A stretch of 21,683 nt of DNA. Source: Candidatus Iainarchaeum sp. (lineage in GTDB: Archaea > Iainarchaeota > Iainarchaeia > Iainarchaeales > JAFCFF01). The stretch spans positions 1 to 21,683 of the forward strand of contig JAFCFF010000004.1 in NCBI GenBank assembly GCA_017608775.1. Reading direction: 5' to 3'. The position numbers and the translations under genes are program-made. This document shows positions 13,612 to 20,543 of this stretch, in pieces. Positions within the stretch are counted from its first letter, which is position 1. The number at the start of each line of letters is the position of its first letter. Below the pieces are notes generated by a model, which saw only the letters and a list, made by a program, of their open reading frames with translations, was not told the DNA's origin and did no database searches.

Positions 13612-13695
13612 AGGGAGATGGCGGAACTGGTAGACGCGCTGGTCTCGAAAACCAGTGGCCGTAAGGCCGTGGGGGTTCGACTCCCTCTCTCCCTG
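13612..13695 (+). tRNA. tRNA-Ser(CGA)
   Basis: A class II tRNA. Acceptor AGGGAGA pairs with TCTCCCT (13612-13618 with 13688-13694). Anticodon stem CTGGT/ACCAG holds loop CTCGAAA, anticodon CGA at 13646-13648. The long variable arm is a GGCC/GGCC hairpin with GTAA loop, and the T stem GGGGG/CCCTC contains one G-U pair, loop TTCGACT. Discriminator G73 at 13695 supports serine over leucine, which would have A73. The first pair is A1-U72 instead of the usual G1-C72. No CCA or intron. It reads UCG codons and must be released by cleavage exactly at the 3' end of tRNA-Thr. Confidence 0.94.
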
Positions 13696-13734
13696 CTCAA
13701 AAGAAATTAAAAGACTTGCAACGAAGGAGTTAAT

Positions 13735-14445
13735 ATGAACGAAAAACAGTTCAAGGAAAGCCTTGCAGGGGAAATCGTACTAAGTAAAAACCCAGGAACA
13801 GTGATGAAAAAATGGAGAACCTTGCTTAAAATTCAGCAGGTTAAGCTAGCAAAGGAGATGGGAATCAACAACGTTGTTCTCTCTGACTACGAGGCAGGAA
13901 GAAGGAAGAACCCAACAAGCGAATTTGTTGACAATTTTGTTGAGAGTCTGATAAAATTAGAAAAAAGTGAAAATAACGGGGAAAACCTAGACTTTTACTT
14001 ACAGGAAGGAGACACAAAAGAGTATTTCACAACACACGAGTTTTTCACAGGCCTAAAAGCATCCGCATTTATAGAAACAATTGGCGGGAAGGTCATAAGT
14101 GTGAAGGACATCATAGAGGATACACAGGTTTTTGGCTATACCTTGATAGAGAGTGAAAAGGCAATTGTTGAAACCTCTGCAAAAAACTATCTCAGGATTT
14201 TTGGGAAAACTCCTATGAGGGCTTTGATTCTTAGAGAGGTTCACAGCGGAAGAAGCACCATGGTTGCCCTAAAGGTAGGAAAGATGGTTATTGAGCTTAA
14301 GCCAAGCATGATTGTCTTTCACGGAATATCAGAAAAACAGGTTGACCCACTGGCAATAAAAATCTCAGAGTCTGAACGAATTCCAATAGTTATCACAAAC
14401 AAAAAAATAGAGGATATAAAAGAGGCACTCAGCGAATTTGAGTAG
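13735..14445 (+). CDS. Archaeal HTH transcriptional regulator (COG1709-like)
   Basis: A 236-residue predicted DNA-binding regulator of a family widespread in archaea (COG1709-type). The N-terminal part (about residues 20-75) is an XRE/Cro-type helix-turn-helix: 'MKKWRTLLKIQQVKLAKEMG' and then 'VVLSDYEAGRRKNP', like MBF1 and lambda Cro. The C-terminal part (about 90-236) is an alpha/beta domain with 'TPMRALILREVHSGRSTMVAL' and 'PSMIVFHGI', of unknown ligand. The start ATG 13735 has a good SD (AAGGAG at 13724-13729, 5 nt spacing). It may be transcribed with the tRNAs or from its own AT-rich element near 13701-13713. It converges on NMD3 with one base between stops. Confidence 0.82.
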   Translation: MNEKQFKESLAGEIVLSKNPGTVMKKWRTLLKIQQVKLAKEMGINNVVLSDYEAGRRKNPTSEFVDNFVESLIKLEKSENNGENLDFYLQEGDTKEYFTTHEFFTGLKASAFIETIGGKVISVKDIIEDTQVFGYTLIESEKAIVETSAKNYLRIFGKTPMRALILREVHSGRSTMVALKVGKMVIELKPSMIVFHGISEKQVDPLAIKISESERIPIVITNKKIEDIKEALSEFE

Positions 14446-14446
14446 A

Positions 14447-15187
14447 CTAAAACCTCAAAAGATATGTAAACCTGTAAACTCTTCTTCCTGTTCTTGTTTG
14501 GCCCACCAAAGAAGAGCTTTTCTTTATTTTTGCCCCAAACTCCTTAGAAAGTTTTTTTGAAATCTGTTCAGCAATCTTTGCGTTTCCTATGTAAACATCA
14601 ACTCCGTTTTTCTTTTCAATAACCTTAACAACCCTAGAAAGAGGGAATGCGGACTTCTTTGTTAGGGATTGTATCTTTGGCAAGAGCTCGTCAATCAGGT
14701 CTTTTTGTTTTTTCCTTTCTAAAATTCTCAGCTGAATTATTGCCTCGTAATATTCAGAAGCTTTTTTAAGACAAACACTACACACATAGCTTTCTTTCTT
14801 AACAGGAACTTCCATGCTAAACTTATAGAGTTTTCCCTCAAAAATTCCAGCAAGGGTTAAATCAAACACAAAATTCTTTCCCTGGTTTGTTTCCCTTATG
14901 TTGTTTACAAAAATCTTGTAATCTCCGCTAAAGTTGGTTTTTAAAACATCCCTGAAAAAGCTTGCGATATTTTCGTTGTCAAACTCATAATATTTTCTGT
15001 TATGATAAAACATCAAACATCTTTTACATATTTTTAGTTTTATTTCCTTTGGAATCTTGACAAGTGGATTTCTTTTCAAAAAACAGTCTATGCAAAAACT
15101 TCCAACAAACTGTTTTTCCGAGCTTTTGGCTCCACAGCCCGGACATGTTTTTTCTAAAGTTCTGCGTGTTTTTTTCCTCGGGCTCAT
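14447..15187 (-). CDS. NMD3-family ribosome-associated protein
   Basis: The archaeal homologue of eukaryotic 60S export and maturation factor NMD3, thought to act in large-subunit biogenesis or quality control; archaea have no nucleus, so the exact role is uncertain. 246 residues. The N-terminal half has zinc-finger cysteine pairs: 'CPGCG' (about 15-19), 'FCIDC' (about 31-35), 'CKRC' (about 53-56) and 'CSVC' (about 136-139). It is followed by the family signature 'YYEAIIQLR'. The ending 'SSSLVGQTRTGRRVYRFTY' matches the conserved C-terminal end. It lies 7 bp downstream of the aCPSF2 gene on the same strand, so mRNA decay and ribosome maturation functions share one transcript. No own promoter is evident. 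Confidence 0.92.
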   Translation of the reverse strand: MSPRKKTRRTLEKTCPGCGAKSSEKQFVGSFCIDCFLKRNPLVKIPKEIKLKICKRCLMFYHNRKYYEFDNENIASFFRDVLKTNFSGDYKIFVNNIRETNQGKNFVFDLTLAGIFEGKLYKFSMEVPVKKESYVCSVCLKKASEYYEAIIQLRILERKKQKDLIDELLPKIQSLTKKSAFPLSRVVKVIEKKNGVDVYIGNAKIAEQISKKLSKEFGAKIKKSSSLVGQTRTGRRVYRFTYLLRF

Positions 15188-15194
15188 AAATGAT

Positions 15195-16502
15195 CTACTT
15201 AAGGGTCAGGACATCTCCCTGATAAGGAGCATGTACTTTGAACCCCTCTTTCTCCAGGTCTTTTTTTAAAATGTCAATAACCTTGCTGTCCCCATGAACC
15301 AAAACAACGTGCTCTGGGTTGCTTTTTTTTACCATTGAAAATAGGTCTTTTTTTCCAGCATGTGCCGAGAAATCAAATTTTTTAACATCCGCCTTGAGTT
15401 TCAGCCTTTGATCGTCAACAAAAATCTCTTTCTTTTCAAGAACCTGTCTTCCAGGTGTCTTTTCAACCTGGAACCCAGTAAGAAACACCGCGTTTCTTTC
15501 ATTGTCGTAGATCTCAGGCAAATAATAATAAACAGGGCCTCCCTGCATCATCCCCGCAGTTGTTATAACAACAGAGGGAGATTTCAAAACTTTGTTTCTC
15601 TCCCTTGGAGACTCTACCATTATTGTGTGTTTAAGGCTTTTTTTGAGCATTGAAAAGTCCTTTACAGACTTTGGATAGTTTAAAAAAATATTAGAAACTG
15701 TCTTTCCCATTCCGTCCATATAAACCGGATATGGAAACTTATGTCTGTAGAGAATTTCCGCCAGCTCCTGAGACCTCCCAACAGCAAAAGATGGAGCAAC
15801 AACGTTTCCCCCGTTTTCTACAACGTCCAAACAACTTTCAACAAATCTTTTCTCTTCCTTGTTTCTATCAGGGTGTTCCCTATCGCCATAGGTTGACTCT
15901 ATCATAAGAACATTTAAATTTCTCTCAAGCTTTCTTAGGTCAACCCCTTTATGCAGGTTTGTCTCCTCGATCTTGAAATCTCCTGTGTATAAAATTTTTT
16001 TGTTGTCAATGGATAGGTAACAAAGACAAGAACCCAAAATATGCCCTGCATCTTTAAACTCTATAAAAGTCTTGTCCGATATCTGTACTTCCTTGTCATA
16101 GCCCAGGGCAAAGGTGTATTTGTCTGCTTTTCTTATGTTTTCCTTTGGAAAGGGAAATTTTTCCTTGTTAAGATCAGCGATTTTTATTGTGTCCTTCCAG
16201 AGAATTTTTGAGATATCTAGAGTTGCCGGATGCATGTAAGAAAACAAATCCTTGTCAAACAACTTTGGAATAAGGCCGGAGTGATCTAGATGAGCATGGC
16301 TTAGTATGACACCGTTGACATTTTCCCTTATTGGCAGGGGATAGAACTGTCTCTCTGGGTATTCCAGGCTCTCAATCACATCTATGTTGATTTTTAGACC
16401 ATAGTCAAAAAGATATTTTTCACCGGAGTAAGAAACTAAAAAACCAGACCTGCCTACCTCTCTTGCTCCTCCCAATGCCTTTATTTTCAAGTTCTCAGCC
16501 AT
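15195..16502 (-). CDS. aCPSF2-type beta-CASP ribonuclease
   Basis: A 435-residue archaeal beta-CASP RNase of the aCPSF2 group, related to CPSF73/RNase J and involved in mRNA end processing and decay. No N-terminal KH domains are present, which separates it from aCPSF1. All catalytic motifs are seen: 'SHAHLDHSG' (about residue 68), 'GHILGS' (about 153), 'TGDFKIEETNL' (about 174), motif A 'ESTYGDREHP' (about 202), 'PSFAVGRSQE' (about 240), motif B 'FSAHAG' (about 379) and motif C 'VLVHGD' (about 402). It should thus be active, in contrast to the shorter MBL protein at 5877-6863. ATG 16502 is about 28 bp from a TATA element and lacks an SD. Confidence 0.93.
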   Translation of the reverse strand: MAENLKIKALGGAREVGRSGFLVSYSGEKYLFDYGLKINIDVIESLEYPERQFYPLPIRENVNGVILSHAHLDHSGLIPKLFDKDLFSYMHPATLDISKILWKDTIKIADLNKEKFPFPKENIRKADKYTFALGYDKEVQISDKTFIEFKDAGHILGSCLCYLSIDNKKILYTGDFKIEETNLHKGVDLRKLERNLNVLMIESTYGDREHPDRNKEEKRFVESCLDVVENGGNVVAPSFAVGRSQELAEILYRHKFPYPVYMDGMGKTVSNIFLNYPKSVKDFSMLKKSLKHTIMVESPRERNKVLKSPSVVITTAGMMQGGPVYYYLPEIYDNERNAVFLTGFQVEKTPGRQVLEKKEIFVDDQRLKLKADVKKFDFSAHAGKKDLFSMVKKSNPEHVVLVHGDSKVIDILKKDLEKEGFKVHAPYQGDVLTLK

Positions 16503-16523
16503 GGATAAAACTTCTTGTGTTTT

Positions 16524-16534
16524 TTTACTTATAT
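16524..16534 (-). promoter_or_regulatory. Candidate TATA element for aCPSF2-nmd3
   Basis: The minus strand reads GATATAAGTAAAA across this site, centred about 28 bp before ATG 16502. The divergent gap to the oxidoreductase is 119 bp and each side appears to have its own TATA. Confidence 0.5.
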
Positions 16535-16587
16535 CTGCTTTTTTCTTGTGTTTTCTTGAACAAGTATAGAATTAATAAAACCAAAAG

Positions 16588-16596
16588 AGAATTTAA
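16588..16596 (+). promoter_or_regulatory. Candidate TATA element for the FNR-type oxidoreductase
   Basis: GAATTTAAAG is centred about 30 bp before ATG 16622, in the position expected for a leaderless mRNA. A second AT-rich string (AATTAATAAAA) lies 15-20 bp further upstream. Confidence 0.45.
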
Positions 16597-16621
16597 AGCT
16601 TTTTTGTTTACCCTCTGAGAT

Positions 16622-17323
16622 ATGGAAAAATTCAGGGCACGGGTTCTGAGTGTTGAAAAACTCTCTCCAGAAGTTTGTTTGATAAAATTTTCCCTGAACA
16701 AAAAAATAAATTTTAGGCCAGGCCAGTATGTTTTTGTTTCCTTAAAAAAAGAAGGCAGGCAGTTGCTTAGGCCATACTCCATAGCATCAAACCCAAAAAA
16801 CAAAACAAGAATCGAACTTATTGTAAAAAGAGTGGAGGGAGGATATGCATCCAATTTTTTGTGCTCACTAAAAAAAGAAAAAAAGATAGAGTTGATAGGA
16901 CCTTGTGGGGTTTTTAGGCTAAGGGAAAACTCAAGAAGAGAGAGGGTTTTTGTTGCTACTGGAATTGGAATTGCAGCGATCAAGCCCATGATAGAGGTTG
17001 CCCTTGAGAAAAAACTACCTGAAAAAAACATTTTGATATTTGGAATAAGAAGAGTTGAGGAGATTTTACTCAAAAAACACTTTGAAAGCCTTGCGAAAAA
17101 ACACCCAAGAAAACTTGAGTTTATTGCTGTGCTTAGCAGACCAGATAAGAGCTGGAACGGAGAAAAAGGACATGTGCAAGACATCTTAAAAAAAAGGCTT
17201 GGTAGGAACCTAGAGAAAAAAGAATTTTACATATGTGGGGTTCCCAAGATGGTTGAAGACGTGGAGAGGTTTTTAAGGAATAGGAACGTTAAGAGAGAAA
17301 ACATCTTTAGAGAAAAGTACTGA
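16622..17323 (+). CDS. FAD/NAD(P)-binding oxidoreductase (ferredoxin reductase family)
   Basis: A 233-residue flavoprotein of the ferredoxin-NADP+ reductase superfamily. The N-terminal FAD domain (about residues 1-100) has 'FRPGQYVFV' and the FAD-binding 'RPYSIASN'. The NAD(P) domain starts at 'VFVATGIGIAAIKPMI' (about 109-124) and ends with 'FYICGVPKMV' (about 202-211). No Fe-S cysteine cluster (as in PyrK or plant-type ferredoxin fusions) is visible, so electrons probably go to or from a separate ferredoxin, flavodoxin or rubredoxin-like partner not in this window. The gene stands alone. The 151-bp stretch after it, up to the next start, holds repeats discussed separately. Confidence 0.87.
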   Translation: MEKFRARVLSVEKLSPEVCLIKFSLNKKINFRPGQYVFVSLKKEGRQLLRPYSIASNPKNKTRIELIVKRVEGGYASNFLCSLKKEKKIELIGPCGVFRLRENSRRERVFVATGIGIAAIKPMIEVALEKKLPEKNILIFGIRRVEEILLKKHFESLAKKHPRKLEFIAVLSRPDKSWNGEKGHVQDILKKRLGRNLEKKEFYICGVPKMVEDVERFLRNRNVKRENIFREKY

Positions 17324-17358
17324 CAGCCTCAGACAAAAGTGTAAATCTTTTCTCCCTA

Positions 17359-17396
17359 AAATGTACTGAAATGTAAACAATTTCCCCTAAATTGTT
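17359..17396. repeat. Direct and inverted repeat cluster, possible operator
   Basis: The heptamer AAATGTA occurs at 17359-17365 and 17369-17375, 10 bp apart. AACAATTT (17376-17383) and AAATTGTT (17389-17396) form an 8-bp perfect inverted repeat around CCCCT. The inverted repeat can be extended with a 2-bp offset (TGTAA...TTACA). It lies between the end of the oxidoreductase gene and the regulator gene, 80-115 bp before the regulator's start. It may be an operator or part of a 3' end. Confidence 0.4.
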
Positions 17397-17440
17397 CTTA
17401 CAATATAACAAAAGCAGGAGTTTTTTTTATTTACAGAATT

Positions 17441-17450
17441 CTATTTAAAA
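17441..17450 (+). promoter_or_regulatory. Candidate TATA element for the two-HTH regulator
   Basis: CTATTTAAAA is centred about 28 bp before ATG 17475, supporting that ATG over the TTG at 17457, which would be only about 10 bp from the TATA centre. Confidence 0.5.
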
Positions 17451-17474
17451 ACCTTTTTGGGAAAGGAATACTTA

Positions 17475-18662
17475 ATGGGGGATGGGGGATTTACAGATAT
17501 ACAAAAAAAGATATTTGACTTGTTAAAGAAAAATCCATCTATTTCTATAACCGAGATATCAAGAAAGCTAAAGAGAAGTAGGCCAACAATTTACAGGGAA
17601 CTTAGAAAGATGATAAGGGAAAACAACCTAACCCTAACTGCTATTGCAACACCTTCGGCCCAAAAATACAAGTTTGCTGTTCTTTTTATGTTTAATCTTC
17701 AGTTTCACAGGGGAGAACACAATATTGATGAGTTGCTCAACTACTTTAGAAACAACAAACACGTTGCTTTCTTTACCCTGGGAAAGGGATATGCAGACGC
17801 CTCTGTTCTTATGTTTTACGAGGACGTTAACAAATATCTCGAATCTACAAAAACTTTTCAACAAAGCAAAGAAAGCTTGCAAGAGGAAAGCCCCCTTCCG
17901 GATTCTCAAAAATCATGGGGGGGTAAGAGGGTGTTATTCAAGACAACAAAGTTTATGATAATAGACATTCTTTCCAGGGAGGCACCATTGACAGCCAAGT
18001 CTATTTACTTTAGGTTGAAAAGGGTTTATGGTAAGGAGATAACATATCAGGCGGCCCACAAGTTTCTCAGGGAGATGACAAGAGAAATGGTTATCCTGAA
18101 AAAAGAAAGGCTTTATTTTTTACATCCAAGCTGGATAACAAAACTAAAAAAATTCTACAACAACCTAAGGGAAGACTATATTCTTGAAAGGACAGACTAT
18201 ATCTTGGTGGAAACTTTTGAGGAGTTAAAAAACTTCATGGAAAAACTTTTAAGAAAAGCCGAGTTAGCAAAGTTAAATCTCCTTCCTTTTCCTGTCATTG
18301 ACCTTGAGGGAAAGGCAAAGATAATATGTAAGAGTTGCTCCTTAAATAAGATCTTAAGCAAGATTTATGAAATAAAGGGCTTTGAGATAGAGTTTACGAA
18401 CGGAAGGGTTGAAAATGAGGTGGTGGTAACAGAGAAAGAAGTCTACAATGTTTTTTACAACAAGAAATTTATCACAAAGTTAACTGAGGTTATGAGAAGA
18501 AACTATAAAGAGGGAGAAATAATACTTCTAAGGCCTTTTGAAGAAATCTACAAGGAAAAAACAAGTATAGAGATAATAAAGACAAAAAACGAGAAGCTTG
18601 CGGAAAAGATAAAAAAATCCCCAAAACAGCATACCGAACTAACTAGTTTTTATAGTTTTTAA
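17475..18662 (+). CDS. Transcriptional regulator with two winged HTH domains
   Basis: A predicted DNA-binding protein of about 395 residues without a family name I can give. The N-terminal HTH ('IFDLLKKNPSISITEISRKL', then 'SRPTIYRELRKM') is of Lrp/AsnC or MarR-like winged type. It is followed by an alpha/beta stretch ('YKFAVLFMFNLQF', 'HVAFFTLGKGYADASVLMFY') resembling the Lrp ligand-sensing fold. A second HTH follows around residues 155-215 ('MIIDILSREAPLTAKSIYFR' and on). The C-terminal half is alpha/beta, with two cysteines in 'IICKSC'. I start it at ATG 17475 (TATA 28 bp upstream, AAGGA 9-13 bp upstream); a TTG at 17457 would add six residues. Its 3' end overlaps the DHH gene by 20 bp. 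The repeats upstream may be its own binding site. Confidence 0.8.
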   Translation: MGDGGFTDIQKKIFDLLKKNPSISITEISRKLKRSRPTIYRELRKMIRENNLTLTAIATPSAQKYKFAVLFMFNLQFHRGEHNIDELLNYFRNNKHVAFFTLGKGYADASVLMFYEDVNKYLESTKTFQQSKESLQEESPLPDSQKSWGGKRVLFKTTKFMIIDILSREAPLTAKSIYFRLKRVYGKEITYQAAHKFLREMTREMVILKKERLYFLHPSWITKLKKFYNNLREDYILERTDYILVETFEELKNFMEKLLRKAELAKLNLLPFPVIDLEGKAKIICKSCSLNKILSKIYEIKGFEIEFTNGRVENEVVVTEKEVYNVFYNKKFITKLTEVMRRNYKEGEIILLRPFEEIYKEKTSIEIIKTKNEKLAEKIKKSPKQHTELTSFYSF

Positions 18663-19737
18663 GAATGTTTTTGAGCTTTTCTAGGTCCTTTCTTGTATCT
18701 AGCTTAGCACCGGCAGCAAGTTTGTGCCCTCCTCCCTTAAACGAGCCTATCTTCCTGGAAAGAGATTTAAAGAGTTTTATCAGGTCTGTGTGAGGAGATC
18801 TGAAACTTAAAAAAAACATGTTATCGGAAAATGTTGCAACACAGGAAGGTTTATCTGGATGTAAAAGTCTTAACATTTGAGCAATTATCGCTCTTTTTGA
18901 TCTTGATGTTTTTGTCATCTCTAAAAAAACAAAGTTTCCCAAAATTTCAGTTTTTTTCAATTCTTTGTTTAGCGTTTTTTTCAAGGCCTCCCAATAAGAA
19001 AACAACTCCACGTAAAATTTTTTCAGTTTGTGTTTTTCAAAAACCATCATATGTTGAAAGGTTTTTGATTTAAGGTTTTGTTTGAAAAATTTATAGGCCT
19101 TGAAGAAATTTTTTTCTGAAAAAGAAACATAAGAAACAAAAAGAACTATAAATTCTAAGATAGTTGGATTTAGTATTTTGTTAATCAGTATAAGATTTAT
19201 TAGATTTTTATTTATTTTCATAAACTTAAGGCTTCCAAGCAGTAAAAAGTCTCCATATGCGCCTATCAGGGCAATAAAGGCAAAATCGTTCTCCTTTCTC
19301 TTGAAGTTTTTGTTTTTTGTTTCCTTTAAGATGTTGAAAAGTATCGCAGAGGTTGAGGGCTTATCCTCTTCCTTAATTTTCTCAAGAGATACATCATAAA
19401 AAAGAAACTTTTTGTATTTTGCGTTGTGGTGATCTATAACAAGGATTTTTGGTTTTTCTATTTCCTCCAGTATTTTTTCACTTATAGTAAAATCCAGAAA
19501 AATAACATAATCAAACCCTTCGATATATTTGAAAACCTCTTTTTCTAGGTTGTTTCTTTCGTCAGGGGATTTTGTTCTTCTTATTGAGTATGGAACTTTG
19601 TTGAAATCAAAAAGCAGGGCAAGCTGCAAGGCCGAGGCAAACCCATCTGCATCCATATCACAAAAAATAAGTGTTTTTTTCTTTTCTTTGAGTATTTTCC
19701 TGATAAAGGAAACTGCCTTTCTGAAATTTGGATGCAT
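18643..19737 (-). CDS. DHH-family phosphoesterase (RecJ/NrnA-like)
   Basis: A 364-residue DHH/DHHA1 phosphoesterase, a Mn2+-dependent nuclease family including RecJ, NrnA (nanoRNase) and archaeal GAN. Motif I is 'CDMDADGFAS' (about residues 25-34), motif II 'FLDFTIS' (about 80-86), motif III 'VIDHHN' (about 99-104) and motif IV 'GAYGD' (about 158-162). The C-terminal DHHA1 domain carries 'GGGHKLAAGAKLD' (about 336-348), which binds the substrate. The core is complete, so activity is expected. No OB-fold tail as in bacterial RecJ is seen; a single-strand 5'-exonuclease or oligonucleotide phosphodiesterase is most likely. The start ATG 19737 is about 24 bp from the shared TATA element. It overlaps the regulator gene by 20 bp at the 3' ends. 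Confidence 0.88.
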   Translation of the reverse strand: MHPNFRKAVSFIRKILKEKKKTLIFCDMDADGFASALQLALLFDFNKVPYSIRRTKSPDERNNLEKEVFKYIEGFDYVIFLDFTISEKILEEIEKPKILVIDHHNAKYKKFLFYDVSLEKIKEEDKPSTSAILFNILKETKNKNFKRKENDFAFIALIGAYGDFLLLGSLKFMKINKNLINLILINKILNPTILEFIVLFVSYVSFSEKNFFKAYKFFKQNLKSKTFQHMMVFEKHKLKKFYVELFSYWEALKKTLNKELKKTEILGNFVFLEMTKTSRSKRAIIAQMLRLLHPDKPSCVATFSDNMFFLSFRSPHTDLIKLFKSLSRKIGSFKGGGHKLAAGAKLDTRKDLEKLKNILKNYKN

Positions 19738-19756
19738 AGAGAAGGATATGAAAAAG

Positions 19757-19765
19757 ATTTTAAAT
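19757..19765. promoter_or_regulatory. Shared TATA element between DHH and small HTH genes
   Basis: TTTTAAATA, centred at 19761, lies 24 bp from ATG 19737 (minus) and 25 bp from ATG 19786 (plus) in a 48-bp gap. Confidence 0.6.
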
Positions 19766-19785
19766 AAGGATTTCCTTTTTAGGTT

Positions 19786-20169
19786 ATGAAGAAATTTTAT
19801 AAAAAGTTGGACGACTCTTCAATTCATCTACCTGAATACTTTGGCCTTAGAGATATGAAAAGCCTGATAAGAAGGGAAAAACCAACTAAGATATCAACAG
19901 GGAAAAGCAACTACGAAAAATACGCAAGGAAAACCAAGGAGATGCTCTCAAAAAAGCAGATAAAAATAGAGCTGACAACAACAAGAGGAAGGCCTATAGG
20001 AATTAAGCCTGAAAAGTTAAAACAAATAAAGGAGATGCAGCTAGAGGGGTTTTCGGTAAGAAAGATTGGAAAGGAACTAAAAATTCCCAAAAGCACTGTG
20101 CATTATCTTTTGAAAAAGGCAAAGGCAAGAAAAATCAGGCTTGGAAGAAAGCTTGTTTACCTGAGATAA
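19786..20169 (+). CDS. Small protein with resolvase-type HTH
   Basis: A 127-residue basic protein. The C-terminal half (about residues 66-112) contains 'RGRPIGIKPEKLKQIKEM', 'EGFSVRKIGKELKIPKSTVH' and 'YLLKK', a helix-turn-helix like the DNA-binding end of serine resolvases and invertases (Hin/HTH_7). The usual Gly-Arg-Pro arm that enters the minor groove is present. No recombinase catalytic domain precedes it; the N-terminal 60 residues are charged and unrecognised. It is therefore probably a chromosomal DNA-binding protein built from this HTH and not an active recombinase. ATG 19786 is about 25 bp after the TATA element shared with the DHH gene. It converges on pfdB with 12 bp between. Confidence 0.78.
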   Translation: MKKFYKKLDDSSIHLPEYFGLRDMKSLIRREKPTKISTGKSNYEKYARKTKEMLSKKQIKIELTTTRGRPIGIKPEKLKQIKEMQLEGFSVRKIGKELKIPKSTVHYLLKKAKARKIRLGRKLVYLR

Positions 20170-20181
20170 AAAATGATTGGG

Positions 20182-20505
20182 CTATTTTTTCTTTGTTGCT
20201 GCGTCTATTTTCATTTTCAGGGACTCAAGCTTCTCAGCAAGCTTTTTTTCCTGTCTCTCAAAACTTTTCAGTCTTGTTTCCAGGGTTTCCTTTTGTTCTT
20301 TAAGCTCCTTTAAGACCTTGCTTCTGTCCTCGGAAATCAAAACATTTCCTATGGCCTTGAAAACTTTTTTTTCCTTTGTTTTTTCCAACTCCTTTACTGC
20401 CAAATCCACCGCAGCAACCTGAAAATCAACCTGTTTTCTTTGGTCGGAGATAAGAAAAAGCTGATTTCTGTAACTTTCAAACTCCCTTAAAATATTCTCG
20501 TCCAT
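20182..20505 (-). CDS. pfdB: Prefoldin subunit beta
   Basis: Prefoldin is a hexameric chaperone (two alpha, four beta) that hands unfolded proteins to the thermosome. This 107-residue protein has the family plan: two long coiled-coil helices (about 1-48 and 68-104) joined by beta hairpins. The signature 'KVFKAIGNVLISEDRSKVLK' appears in the hairpin region, and the heptad pattern 'LETRLKSFERQEKKLAEKLE' in the second helix. It is the last gene of the cluster eL43-rpoP-brix-pcc1-pfdB, an order known in many archaea. ATG 20505 has a strong SD (AGGTGATAAA), and a TATA-like string (TAAATAAA on the minus strand, 20543-20550) inside the end of pcc1 may give an additional internal promoter with a short leader. 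Confidence 0.95.
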   Translation of the reverse strand: MDENILREFESYRNQLFLISDQRKQVDFQVAAVDLAVKELEKTKEKKVFKAIGNVLISEDRSKVLKELKEQKETLETRLKSFERQEKKLAEKLESLKMKIDAATKKK

Positions 20506-20543
20506 TTTATCACCTGCTCTTTAAGATAAAGCCTTTCTATTGT

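Noticed and set aside
13612..13695. tRNA-Leu as identity of the long-arm tRNA
   Set aside because: The anticodon CGA reads a serine codon, and the discriminator is G, whereas leucine tRNAs have A73.
16525..17184. Minus-strand open frame of 219 codons antisense to the oxidoreductase
   Set aside because: It mirrors the FNR-family gene, whose FAD and NAD motifs are clear on the plus strand; the antisense product is a low-complexity Ser/Phe/Leu sequence.
17376..17396. Inverted repeat as an intrinsic terminator of the oxidoreductase gene
   Set aside because: The stem is short and AT-rich and is not followed by a clear T tract on the plus strand; an operator is at least as likely, so it is listed as a repeat only.
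17457..17474. TTG start six codons upstream for the two-HTH regulator
   Set aside because: The TATA element centred near 17446 is only about 10 bp away, too close for a transcript that includes this codon; ATG 17475 fits.
19786..20169. Mobile element or active recombinase
   Set aside because: Only the DNA-binding HTH is present; no catalytic serine domain, terminal repeats or partner transposase is seen.
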